Assembly (NCBI RefSeq): GCF_004331645.1
Contig: NZ_SJSK01000005.1
Location: forward strand, 186,001-250,000
Origin: Pedobacter frigiditerrae
Lineage (GTDB): Bacteria > Bacteroidota > Bacteroidia > Sphingobacteriales > Sphingobacteriaceae
Direction of reading: 5' to 3'
DNA: 64,000 bases
In this document: one piece after another, positions 36,505-46,700 of the stretch
Position numbering within the stretch: the stretch's first letter is position 1
Layout of the letters: every line of letters starts with the position of its first letter
Notes under the pieces: generated by a model
Databases searched by the model: none
What the model was told of the DNA's origin: nothing
The model's input: only the letters and a program-made list of their open reading frames with translations
Translations under genes and position numbers: made by a program

Positions 36505-39500
36505 TTAAAAGTTAAGCTTAAGTCCAATAGTAATTGCACGCAATGGCGGTAGGTTGGTCACGCTCTGGCTCTCGGGGTCCAGGCCTATGTAACGGGTCAA
36601 CGTAAACACATTCTGCCCCTGCAAACTTAATCTGGCGTCGCTGATCCTTAACCTTTCTAGCCAGTCATTGGGTAACTGGTAGCTCAGTGAAACGCTCCTC
36701 AACTTAAGGTAGGAAGCATCGGTGATGGATAAACCCCCATCTCCCCTGGCATTCAGGTAATTGATATAACCGGAAATGGTGGTGGAAAATTTCTTGACAT
36801 TACTGATGTCGCCGGCAGCCTGCCACCTGTCCAGCACTGCGGTCGGCTGATTGGTGGTAGCCGAGGCGGTGAAATAACCCGGACCATACGGTATTCCAGA
36901 CATGTAGTTATTTCCGGTCTGGCTTACAAAGGACAACAAAAAGTCCAGGGTAAGCCTCTTATAGCGAATTGAATTTTGCAATCCCCCATAAAACCTTTGT
37001 CCGATGAAACTTGTCAAGTACCGGTCTCCCTCATTTTGGGTCACGCTAGCATCCCTGTCCTCAAAGGCATAATTCCCACTCTGAGGATCAACGTTGGTAT
37101 TGTAAACTTGCCGGATCGAAAGCGGTTTACCAACCACATAAGTAATGCGGTTGGCCGAGCTGGAAAGCCCCGGATATGCAATCAGCGTATTTTTTGGAAT
37201 GGTAAGGTTGAAACTGGCCGACCATTCCAGCTCACCCCTGTCGATCAGCCTGGCACTGCCCTCTATCTCCCAGCCCTGGTTTTGAACGGTCGCTGGCAAG
37301 TTGACCAGGATTCCGGTCGAGCCCACGCTTGGCGGGGTTGGGTTCAACAGCAATTGGTCAGAAGACCTATTTCGGTAATAAGCCATCTCGATATTGAACC
37401 TATCCTTTAAAAAGCCCAGCTGCAGTGCCAGTTCCATCTTCCTAGTGGTTTCCCAACCGTAGTCAGCGTTTGACAACCTATTGATGGTCAAGGTTGAAAA
37501 TCCCTGATAGGTACCAACGCCATTATTGGTCCACAACTGCAGGTAACCGTAGTCTGGAATCTGGTCATTTCCTGTAATCCCGAAACTGCCGCGGATCTTC
37601 CCTAGGCTCAGCGCCGGAAAGGCCCTTTGCATGAAACCTTCTCCCGAAAAAACCCAGGCCGCACCAACCGCACCAAAATTGGCAAACTGCCTGCCAGGTC
37701 CAAACCTGCTCGACCCATCCCTCCTTCCTGTAAGGTTGAGGATGTACTTATCAAGCAGGTTATAATTTATCCTTGAAAAAACAGCAGTATATAGATATGA
37801 TGAATTGGTATTTTCATTTTTCGTCAGCGTCGCCGCATTTCCTATGTTCCCCAATAACTCATCACTATTGAACCCGCTGGCCAGGATGTTCTGAAAACTG
37901 GATTGGTTGCCCTGAAAACTCAGCCCTACCAGCGTCTCTAACCTTCCATGTCCCAAGCTTGCCCTATAATTAACCTGAGGTTCAGCAATCCAGGAACTGT
38001 TAAGATTGTTACCAAAATAACCCTGACGATTAACACTTGTCGGACTGGTTGCTGGAGAAAGCGCCTCTAGAGGCCTCTTGGTCAATTCTTCCCTATTCAT
38101 CGTGGTATAGCCCAGGGAAGCCTTTAAAGAAAGGTTGTCCAGCACCCTATAACTCAAAGCAATGTTCCCGATAAGGTTGTCTGTTTTTGAAGTGATGGTA
38201 TTTAATAGAAAGGCCATCGGGTTCAATGTCATCGGCGTGCCCTTATAGGTCCAGTTCAGTTTTCCGGCGCCATCATGGAGATCGGGATAATTGGGAGCAA
38301 GACTAATGAAATTGGTAAGGTCTGCAGTAAGCAACCTTCCTTTGGCATGGCTATAGTTGACTGTAAAAGTTGCCTTCAGGCGATTTTCCAAAGACCCCAG
38401 GTTCAAGCTGGCGTGAACCCCACCCCAGTCAAGCCCAAAGCTTCCCGGAAAGACAGTGCCCTCACCTTGGTAGCTTCCGCCAATCCTGTAACTACTAACG
38501 CCGTTTCCGCCTGAAATATTTAGATTGGCATCCGTAATCGTGGCATTATTCCCAATCAGTACTTGTTGCCAATCAGTATACTTCTGCTGGTCCCAAGTCC
38601 CATTTACATCATAATCTAATGCTGTCGGTGAAAGTCCATCATTCTTGAAAGCTTCCCTTCGCATCATGAGGTAATCAGCTGTACCCAAAAGTTCCACCTT
38701 GTGTCCCACTTGCGCATATCCATGATTCAATGAAGCCCCAACCCTCAGTGCACCCCCTTTGCCTTTCTTTGTCGTGATCAAAATAACCCCGTTTGCGCCA
38801 CGAGAACCGTAAATAGCTGTTGCATCCGCATCCTTCAAGACCTCAATGCTTTCGATCTCATCCGGATTGACCATTGCCAATGGATTAGCGCCACCCGCAG
38901 TAATCACGTTAGATGTATTGGTCGACATTTTCACAGAGGGATAGATAACCCCATCAACGACATAAAGGGGATCATTGGTCACCTGCACATTCAGACTGCT
39001 TCTACCCCTGATCTGGACCGAGAACGAACCGCCGGGAACCCCAGTGTTTTGGGTAACCACCAATCCTGCCACCCTACCCTGCAAAGCTTGTAAAGGATTC
39101 GAAATGACCTGTTTCTCAATCAACGCTGCACTTACCCTAGAGATCGAGCCCGTCCTCTCCTTATCCTTCACCGTATAATAACCCGCATTGATGTTCACAT
39201 TATCGAGCGTGGAAAGTTCCTCCTTTAACACGACCGTAATAAAACTCCCAGCCTTGACCTCCTTTTCAAAAGGAATGAAACCCATGTAACTCACCTGCAA
39301 CACTGCGTTCCCATCTCCAACAGCAATGGAAAAGTTCCCATGTTCATCACTGAGCACTACTGAAGCTGTTCCCAGCAGTTTCACCGTTGCTCCAACGACT
39401 GGTTTACCCACCTCATCCGCTACCCTTCCCCTCACCATACCATTCTTTTGCCTGCTAACATCGCCTGCCCCATTTTCGCCTGACTTTTCCAAGCGCCTCA

Positions 39501-39735
39501 CCACAACGGTTTTCTCTACTAGCTTATAGGAAAGAGGCCTGTCCTTAAAACAAAGGTCCAGTACCTGTTTCAGCGAGCCATCCTTGACAGAAACACTCAC
39601 CTTAGCCACTCCTTTTAACACATCTTTCTCATACCAAAAGCCATAGCCAGACTGCTTTTTGATTTCCCGAAAGGCAGTTTCCATATCGAAGGTCTTTGGA
39701 GCATTAAGAAAAGAACTGAAACCCCAAATGATCAT
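36505..39735 (-). CDS. SusC/RagA TonB-linked transporter, N-terminus truncated
   Basis: A 1076-codon TonB-dependent outer-membrane transporter with an STN (secretin-like signalling) domain (METAFREIKKQSGYGFWYEKD), a carboxypeptidase-like beta domain (about 108-185), a plug (SGSFSVQIRGRSSL) and a 22-strand barrel ending in LKLNF. The STN domain begins at residue 18, and no signal peptide precedes it; an in-frame TAA sits three codons before the ATG. Normal relatives carry 25-40 more residues with a signal sequence. The 5' end was therefore lost at the island edge near 39700-39735, together with any FecR/sigma genes, and the protein probably cannot reach the outer membrane. Confidence 0.9.
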   Translation of the reverse strand: MIIWGFSSFLNAPKTFDMETAFREIKKQSGYGFWYEKDVLKGVAKVSVSVKDGSLKQVLDLCFKDRPLSYKLVEKTVVVRRLEKSGENGAGDVSRQKNGMVRGRVADEVGKPVVGATVKLLGTASVVLSDEHGNFSIAVGDGNAVLQVSYMGFIPFEKEVKAGSFITVVLKEELSTLDNVNINAGYYTVKDKERTGSISRVSAALIEKQVISNPLQALQGRVAGLVVTQNTGVPGGSFSVQIRGRSSLNVQVTNDPLYVVDGVIYPSVKMSTNTSNVITAGGANPLAMVNPDEIESIEVLKDADATAIYGSRGANGVILITTKKGKGGALRVGASLNHGYAQVGHKVELLGTADYLMMRREAFKNDGLSPTALDYDVNGTWDQQKYTDWQQVLIGNNATITDANLNISGGNGVSSYRIGGSYQGEGTVFPGSFGLDWGGVHASLNLGSLENRLKATFTVNYSHAKGRLLTADLTNFISLAPNYPDLHDGAGKLNWTYKGTPMTLNPMAFLLNTITSKTDNLIGNIALSYRVLDNLSLKASLGYTTMNREELTKRPLEALSPATSPTSVNRQGYFGNNLNSSWIAEPQVNYRASLGHGRLETLVGLSFQGNQSSFQNILASGFNSDELLGNIGNAATLTKNENTNSSYLYTAVFSRINYNLLDKYILNLTGRRDGSSRFGPGRQFANFGAVGAAWVFSGEGFMQRAFPALSLGKIRGSFGITGNDQIPDYGYLQLWTNNGVGTYQGFSTLTINRLSNADYGWETTRKMELALQLGFLKDRFNIEMAYYRNRSSDQLLLNPTPPSVGSTGILVNLPATVQNQGWEIEGSARLIDRGELEWSASFNLTIPKNTLIAYPGLSSSANRITYVVGKPLSIRQVYNTNVDPQSGNYAFEDRDASVTQNEGDRYLTSFIGQRFYGGLQNSIRYKRLTLDFLLSFVSQTGNNYMSGIPYGPGYFTASATTNQPTAVLDRWQAAGDISNVKKFSTTISGYINYLNARGDGGLSITDASYLKLRSVSLSYQLPNDWLERLRISDARLSLQGQNVFTLTRYIGLDPESQSVTNLPPLRAITIGLKLNF

Positions 39736-39933
39736 ATTGATTTAATGCGAGTATCCACAGCCCTCCAACCTTCTGATATACTGTTTACCGATAAAGCAAG
39801 AAAATCCGACCTGAAGGAACTGGGATTTGATGCAAAATATGGCACGAAAGTGCTGTTGGGAAACAGCGAGGATATTGAATATTTTGAAAAATTCTTGCGT
39901 AATTTGATTGAAACCAATGGTTCACTGAATTAA
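39712..39933 (+). pseudogene. C-terminal remnant of a PIN-like nuclease
   Basis: About 74 codons open from the SusC junction: RTETPNDHIDLMRVSTALQ, PSDILFTDKARKSDLKEL, then GFDAKYGTKVLLG. The DLMRVSTAL helix and the ILFTDK strand with its acidic residue fit the end of a PIN-domain fold. An ATG exists at 39745, but the similarity-like frame continues upstream into the SusC gene, so the N-terminal half is missing. It lies 27 bases before the first intact island gene and may once have been in its operon. Confidence 0.55.
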
Positions 39934-39960
39934 AAGCGGAACTAAGCCCAAAACCATAAA

Positions 39961-41058
39961 ATGTCGGTCAAAACAAAACAGGCAATTACAAAGTGTCTTA
40001 ATAAAATTGCGGATGACACGTTCGATGAGGAGACCCTGAGATCACTACTCATTATATCTCGTGAGTATATAAAATCTAATGGTCTAATAAAAGAGCTTGC
40101 TCATTTCGTTGCCCATAGTGATAGAAATCAAGGCATTTTTCACAAACAGGTTAATAATAGGTATGCCAAACAGAAGCTGATAGACGATCAACTGAACGGT
40201 GCAGAGACAAAGGAATTGATGGAAAAAATTAAAACTGAAGACGACCTGAGCGACTTTCTTCTGGGTGGAATTTCAATTTATAGAATCGATTCAAAACTTT
40301 TCAATATTCTTTACTCAGATGGACTAGAAGATATTCCAGAAGCCCATTTATTAAAGCACACCAATTTCACCAAAGCCGAAGTGAAAGAACTTTTTGCTCG
40401 TCACTATCATAAAGAAGAAGGATTTCACTGCCTAAATACAACACAAACTAGACTGCAGCATAAAAAAATTAGTGAGCTGGAAAACATCAGTGATAAGGAT
40501 AGGGAAAAAATTGACGAATATAGGTCAAATTCAGAAATCTTAATTACTAAGATCGAACTTAAAATCGATCAAATCCAGAAGGTTATTCGAGGTGCAATAT
40601 ACTACACTTCAGTATTCGATCTAGAAACCTTCAATAATGAAATAGCAACAACCTTAACTGTGGTTATAAAATCGTTCTCAATAGACCAGAAATATATGCA
40701 GGCCATTATGGAACACAGTCAAGATATTTTACTTTGTATAATGTCCTTGTTGCACGATAGTAAATTTATACTCTACGATAAAAAGGAGGCAAGGAACTTT
40801 CTCGGATTCTATCTTCATCCCCCCGATTCTAATAACGGTGAGAATATGGACAATCGATCAATCTACGAGGATGGTGTATTAGCGTTATACACCTGCGGGG
40901 CAGGCAGTATTACCTTCCCCCTGTATGTTTCCGATTTGCTTGTAAAAGACTATATCAGTGCTGACGAGTTTAACAAATTTGCTGAGTTAAAAAGCTTCTC
41001 GGAGTCTCCATGGATTACAGCAGAAAGAATTGATTATAAACTTCGGCTTGTGAATTAG
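39961..41058 (+). CDS. Hypothetical island protein, 365 aa
   Basis: A soluble, mostly helical protein. A conserved-looking stretch LIKELAHFVAHSDRNQGIFHKQV near residues 42-62 recalls proteins of unknown function annotated near defence genes; HFVAHSDRNQG is His-rich but does not fit the HEPN RX4-6H motif exactly. The middle has a coiled-coil-like segment (ISELENISDKDREKIDEYRS). No membrane segment or signal. AT-rich like the rest of the island. Function unknown. Confidence 0.6.
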   Translation: MSVKTKQAITKCLNKIADDTFDEETLRSLLIISREYIKSNGLIKELAHFVAHSDRNQGIFHKQVNNRYAKQKLIDDQLNGAETKELMEKIKTEDDLSDFLLGGISIYRIDSKLFNILYSDGLEDIPEAHLLKHTNFTKAEVKELFARHYHKEEGFHCLNTTQTRLQHKKISELENISDKDREKIDEYRSNSEILITKIELKIDQIQKVIRGAIYYTSVFDLETFNNEIATTLTVVIKSFSIDQKYMQAIMEHSQDILLCIMSLLHDSKFILYDKKEARNFLGFYLHPPDSNNGENMDNRSIYEDGVLALYTCGAGSITFPLYVSDLLVKDYISADEFNKFAELKSFSESPWITAERIDYKLRLVN

Positions 41059-41177
41059 CTGAAATGTTGACCAAGTTAGGACTCCACTAGTTTATACGGG
41101 TCGCAGATTAGTTTTGCAGATTTTTAACATTGAAGAAACTAATCCGTATATTATTACCATAAAACTACGTAAACTAA

Positions 41178-42188
41178 ATGAATAGCAAAGGCTCCCCACT
41201 TCAGGTACAAACGCCAAGCCAAGGCTGGAAACAGTTCCTGACCGCAAAGACCAGAATGCTTGCTGCCTATGATATAGCGAAAGAACAAGGTAGTAACAGG
41301 CAGGTAAAAACAAGGCATGGTCTGGTCGCAGAAGCCGAATTTAGAAAATGGCTGAGCGAATTCTTGCCGAAGCGGTATGGCGTTACATCCGGCTTTATCA
41401 TTTCACCTGGTATTTCGAGTTCCGAGCATATGGTGCACTACGATGTGATCATATACGACCGGTTGGAATCACCAGTGCTATGGGTCGAGGACAATCCCGA
41501 TTCTTCCGGTCAGGGAAGGTCACTTGCAATCCCAGTAGAATATGTGCGTGCGGTAATCGAAGTAAAATCTGCGTTTAATAAACAATCCGCAAACAAAGCG
41601 GTTGAACAGCTGTCAAAGCTGAAGCCATTATTGGTACGCGTAGATCCTCCGAGCAGCAGAGGCAAACTTTATCTTCCTGCTAATTTCTTCTGTGCTACGG
41701 TATTTTTTGAGCTCCGAAAAGAAGACGAGAAGGATTTTGCTGCATTGGATGAGCTGGTTAATGCCACAATGATCCAAAGATTCTTCGGCGGAATCATACT
41801 CCGTGCAGAAACAGAACACAAACTCGACAGCGGAAGAATATTCTTCAGAAATGAAAACGTTGATACAGAACGGAATAATAGCACCTCTTTAGCATTTTGG
41901 GCCACCTCAAAGTGCCTAAAACATAAAGAAGATTCTTATTTCAGTCTATTGTTGAACTATTCGGAAACGTATTTTTCAGAATTTGCATTTGATATCCTGG
42001 CCCTGCTAAAAGGCACATACCAACCACATGTTCTTTCCAGTCTTTACTGCATGGGAGCTACTTACCAGGAAAATGGCAGTTGCGTTGAAACACGATACTT
42101 TGATCCCGAAGCTCTCAAAAAATTCAATGAGGAAACCGCAGCAATCCTGAAAACAAAGGGATTTGTAGGTTTTGAACCGTTATTTTAA
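41178..42188 (+). CDS. DUF6602-type protein with PD-(D/E)XK-like motif
   Basis: A 336-aa protein matching the DUF6602 style: KTRHGLVAEAEFRKWLSEFLPKRYGVTSGFI, then Asp89 in VHYDVIIYD and Glu128-Val-Lys130 in VRAVIEVKS. The D-(39)-ExK order in a beta-hairpin/strand setting is that of restriction-endonuclease-fold nucleases, so DNA cleavage is a fair inference. A stand-alone gene with gaps of 120 and 150 bases. DUF6602 genes are recurrent in defence neighbourhoods. Confidence 0.65.
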   Translation: MNSKGSPLQVQTPSQGWKQFLTAKTRMLAAYDIAKEQGSNRQVKTRHGLVAEAEFRKWLSEFLPKRYGVTSGFIISPGISSSEHMVHYDVIIYDRLESPVLWVEDNPDSSGQGRSLAIPVEYVRAVIEVKSAFNKQSANKAVEQLSKLKPLLVRVDPPSSRGKLYLPANFFCATVFFELRKEDEKDFAALDELVNATMIQRFFGGIILRAETEHKLDSGRIFFRNENVDTERNNSTSLAFWATSKCLKHKEDSYFSLLLNYSETYFSEFAFDILALLKGTYQPHVLSSLYCMGATYQENGSCVETRYFDPEALKKFNEETAAILKTKGFVGFEPLF

Positions 42189-42340
42189 AAGCAACATTGT
42201 AAAAATCCCGTATGTTATTGACTGGTTTGGCAGGTTAAATTTTTTATTTAGCATCATAGTTATTTCACATCTTTGATTGTGGATAAAATGGTATAGTAAC
42301 ATTGAGTCTAGTTTCGTAGATTTAATGTTCAGGAATAAAT

Positions 42341-43336
42341 ATGTTGGTACCCTTTGGATTGGATTTTGGCCTACGGCCCACTATGGCCTTGCTTTTTGAT
42401 ACTGCCTTTATCGAAAATTATAGGAAGGCAGAATGTGGAGGACTAGCCTATTTCAATCTGGCAGATAGTAAAGGAAACGAGGAACCCTATGAATTTGGTT
42501 TCATGATGAAGAACGAAAAATATGCAGAGCTTTTTTTTGATTCACTATTAGGTTGGCAAGAAAAGTCCGGAGGAGACAGCAATGCAATTGACATGGAATT
42601 CTTGGAGCAGAAGAATGGAGATTACCTGCTTTCATTTGGCCCCGACCTCAGATTGACAATTGAGCGCATGGTGCCTAGTCATCTAAAAGATTACGTTATA
42701 CCTATGGCGATCCAAGCTTTCCAGTCCAAGGCAGGGATGCGTGTTAGCCATTCTTTTAGACTGTTTAAAGATAAGTATGTTAAGGGCAGAAAAGTGGCGG
42801 TGAGATATTACATTGTTGATGACAATCATAGGGTGAGAAAAAAGAGTGAAAGATATTTCGTCAAAACTGAATTCAAGTTTTCCAAAGAAGGGGAGCTAAC
42901 TGGGGATTCACTATATAACCCTTTAATCAATAGTGAGTTAAAAAAGGGAAAACCACCAAAAAAAATGATGTCGGGGGAAGATGTGATAACAGAGAGAATG
43001 AAAAAACTTGGGGAATTTTTCCCTCTAGCACATATGCGTTTTTATGAAGAAGATTGGGTGTCTGAAATTACAAAAACCATCAATACCCGATATAGTCGCG
43101 ATCAGGTCTTCCAAGCTATTTGCAATATTCTTCTTTTTGAAAGGCTTAAAAGAAACGATGCCTCGAAGGTCAAAACAGATTCTGCTGGCTATGACCTCAG
43201 TCTTTTAGAGCATCTAATCGAGACTCACGAATCGTTCGATAGTTATTTTCCTGAGACTTCTTTTTTTACCAAACAGTCTATAGAGAAACAGATAAGACTG
43301 GATGAAAAATATTTTAAAACGCATTCAAATAAATAA
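42341..43336 (+). CDS. STAND operon protein 1, 331 aa, unknown
   Basis: First gene of a compact four-gene operon. A soluble protein with an N-terminal alpha/beta part (YFNLADSKGNEEPYEFGFMM), a lysine-rich middle (KKGKPPKKMMSGEDVITERMKKLG) and a helical C-terminal domain (DQVFQAICNILLFERLKRND). No known motif found by eye. The gene ends two bases before the ATG of the next, so the products are probably made in a fixed ratio. It could be the sensor or the effector of the system. Confidence 0.6.
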   Translation: MLVPFGLDFGLRPTMALLFDTAFIENYRKAECGGLAYFNLADSKGNEEPYEFGFMMKNEKYAELFFDSLLGWQEKSGGDSNAIDMEFLEQKNGDYLLSFGPDLRLTIERMVPSHLKDYVIPMAIQAFQSKAGMRVSHSFRLFKDKYVKGRKVAVRYYIVDDNHRVRKKSERYFVKTEFKFSKEGELTGDSLYNPLINSELKKGKPPKKMMSGEDVITERMKKLGEFFPLAHMRFYEEDWVSEITKTINTRYSRDQVFQAICNILLFERLKRNDASKVKTDSAGYDLSLLEHLIETHESFDSYFPETSFFTKQSIEKQIRLDEKYFKTHSNK

Positions 43337-43337
43337 A

Positions 43338-43778
43338 ATGGAAATTTTAACCTCTCTCTTACAATTTTGGGATAGTGAACATACAGGGATAATAAGTAAG
43401 ATTGTAGCAAGTGCATCCTATGATACCCTGAAAAAGCACGTCGATTTCAAGCCGTTATTTATCAAAATAGGCAAAATGTTCAGTACCCCTGAAAAGGCAG
43501 AGACTTTTGTCAAGGAAATATGTGAACGTCAGGGTACCGGTTCACTCGGTCAGGACATCAACAAATTGTACACAGAGGTGAGTGGTGACCAGGCACCGTC
43601 AGATCTATTTCCTATCCTTAGTGACTGGGCAAAAGAAAATCTCCAGAATATTAAAAACATCAACAATTTTTCTGCGAGCAAGACCTCTGGGTTTGTTATT
43701 GGAAGCCAAACAGCTGGAAGGGATATCAATATGATTCAGGGAAATTATTATGCCAACCCAGAAAATAATGAAGATTGA
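43338..43778 (+). CDS. STAND operon protein 2, 146 aa, glycine-turn tail
   Basis: A helical domain (MEILTSLLQFWDSEHTGIISKIVA ... about 1-110) followed by a tail GSQTAGRDINMIQGNYY at residues 122-138. This G-x-x-x-x-GRDIN pattern is the short beta-coil motif often seen next to STAND NTPases, and the STAND protein begins with a similar one (SIFNIGGNFVNQG). It resembles effector-associated adaptor domains. ATG at 43338 is chosen over 43302 because it does not overlap the upstream gene. It overlaps the STAND gene start. Confidence 0.6.
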   Translation: MEILTSLLQFWDSEHTGIISKIVASASYDTLKKHVDFKPLFIKIGKMFSTPEKAETFVKEICERQGTGSLGQDINKLYTEVSGDQAPSDLFPILSDWAKENLQNIKNINNFSASKTSGFVIGSQTAGRDINMIQGNYYANPENNED

Positions 43779-46700
43779 TAAGCAGGAAACTTCTGGATCA
43801 ATCTTTAATATAGGTGGCAATTTTGTAAACCAGGGAATCCTAAATGCAGAAAACGTCTATCTCAACAATGACGGAACAGTTCAGGAGCTTGTGCGACCTA
43901 ATCAGGAGACATTGCGCATTCAGTTTGGAATAAATTACGTAGATGATCTAGCTAATGAGCAATCTGGAAAAAGATTGATAGAAAGGGAGGATTTAAACCA
44001 AGTGTGTCAAATCCTAACTGAAAATAAGGAAATAGGCATTGTGGGTAACCCTGGGGTTGGAAAAACTTGTATGTTATTTCATCTTTCCTGTAAAATGAAA
44101 GATGTTATCTACATTAATTTAAAGAATAAGTCTCTCCAGACAGTGCTGTTGCATATTATCAATAAGTATAATATCATCGCGGGAGTACAATTGATTGACA
44201 AAATTGATATTGAAAACGGCCTAGAGTTGTTCCAAGGATTGCTCGTGGATAGCAAAATTACGTTCCTAATTGATGAATGTGAGAATTCCAGTGAAATTAT
44301 TAAACGACTTCTTCCACTAAAAAAGCATCAAAATATATTTGTCTATGCTTCCCAGTTAAGGACGGATTTTGATGCCGAGAGTATTGAGGTGGTGCCTATC
44401 GGAAATTTTAATGAATCAGAAGCGAAAAGATTTCTTCAGGAATATGATATCAGTTTGGATGTACTCGACATTAATGAGCTGTTAGAAGCTTCTCAAGGAA
44501 ATGCACTTTATCTCTATTATTATAGTCAATACAGTATATCTCCTTTTCCGAAAGGAGTAGATCAATACCATCGTGCTATCTGGAAGCAATTAGATGTATC
44601 GCAAAAAGAATGTGTAATTGTTAGCTCTCTTGCTCATTTTCCTGTTACCACAGTAGAAGTTTCACAACTACTTTTCAGTGGTGAACTTCAGAAAACCATA
44701 GAGCTTATTGACACACTTAGATTGGTAAATAGATTAACCGAGGGCAAAATCGAAGTTTTTCATCCAGCATTCAGAAAATTTGTAGTTGAGCAAACCAAAA
44801 CTGATGGACTATTAGATGTTTACAAATCTAGGCTTGGTAATTACTTTAAGGATGCGAGAAATTTCAGACAGGCTATTTATCTTTTGATAGATTTAGAACC
44901 CGAGACTCTTGAGGATTTCGGATTTGAAATACTACCGGAAATATATAATAGTGGTGAGTTTGAGTTTTCCAACAAGATTGCCTACGCACTTTTGAAAAAG
45001 CCTCGAGACCCGGCTACCGAAGGCTACTTGAAATTTTGTATCTATCAGAATCAAAGATTTTTACAGCTGGATAAGGATGCAGCATTGATGATAGAGGATG
45101 CCATCCAACTTTTTGCAAGGGCGGGTAATCGTAGGTTACATTTGGTTGCTCAAATGAATAAGGCAATGGATCTGGTAGAATCCGGTGGAATTGCCCACGG
45201 CCGGGAACTTGTTGATTCTATTCTGGAGCAGGATGATGAAGCAGATCCAGAACAAACTGGGCCATTGCTAGTTTCACTATCTAAAATCTATATTGATCTT
45301 CATCAGTACAAACAGGCGGCTGATGTCTGTAAAAAAGCCTACGACCTTTTTGCCAAGCAGAAAAACCTCTACGGCATGGTGTCAAGTATGGCCAATCTAG
45401 CCTCCAGTTTAAATCATTTTGATGGATATAGAGATCTGTCAAGAAAATATGCCCATAAGCTACTTGATTTGGGACTTACTGACTATTATTTTGGTTTGGA
45501 ATTGATTGCATTGAATGCACTCACATCTATTTACCGGCAGATGAATAAATACGAAGAGGCCAAAAAATATGGTGCCCTTGCAGTGCGACAGTGCCAGAAA
45601 TATAAGCTGTTCAAAAAGGCGATATTAAACTTGATTAATTACGGAAACATATTCAGGGACACAGGTGAGACTGATGAAGCATTAAAAATCTACCAGGAGG
45701 CACTTTTTCACGCCGTTGAGATGAATATCCACAAGGAACAATGCAGAATCCATTGGATAATGAGTGAGATTTTCGTTGAAAAGAATGATTTGGAAGAAGG
45801 CCTGCGCCTTATTGATCTCTCGATTGGATCTGCGAAATTGGTAAATTATAGCTATGGGATCGCCCATGGACTGAAAGAACGAGGCTCGATACTTGAGGCA
45901 AGAGGAGAGTTTAAAACTGCTGCCATTAATTATGAGGAGGCTTTTAATATCTTCGTTCAAATTGGCGGAATGATCAAGGAATCAAACAGATGCCTAACAT
46001 TGGCAATTCTGTTATATATGAAAACAGGCGAAAAAAATCGGCTTGAACGTCTTGTAAAAATATCTGTTGCGTCCTTTGGAGGAGAAAATTTTATTGATTT
46101 AATGGGCATCGCGGACTATGAAGAGAATATAGTCGATATTCACGACTATTTTAGCCAGCTCAACGTAAAATATATTGAAAACCCAGCGCCAAATAATCAA
46201 GTCCCTGAATATCTCGATTACCTTAGGTATTGTAAGGATAATTTGGAAAGTTCTAAATTACCATTTAAAAAAATTGTCTTGGCACTGTGTGCAAATCATT
46301 GTAATAACCCCAATAGGCTTTCGCTTCTCTCGATCCTCATCGAACAGTCGGGAAAGTTGCTCGAAGCAGGTGAACTTCAAGATTTAATTTCAGAAATCCA
46401 GAACAGTATAAAAAGCTTAAAGATTCGAAAAACAGTTGGTGAGATTGTATTTCTTTCGATAGACCCCAAAGGTTTTAACCTGGAAATCAATGTCCACCAA
46501 GAAGATCCAATGGGAATTAAACTCTGTCTTGCCTTTTTAATCTTCAGAACAGCCATACCAGAAATATTCTCAATCGAAGGGTTGGATATTAAACAGAAAT
46601 ATTTTAAAATCTACTTCCATGAATATGACCTTCTAAACGAGGTAATGTCAGCTAAGGGAGGACTTAGCCTAGATTTTAATGATGATTTGCAATCTCACGT

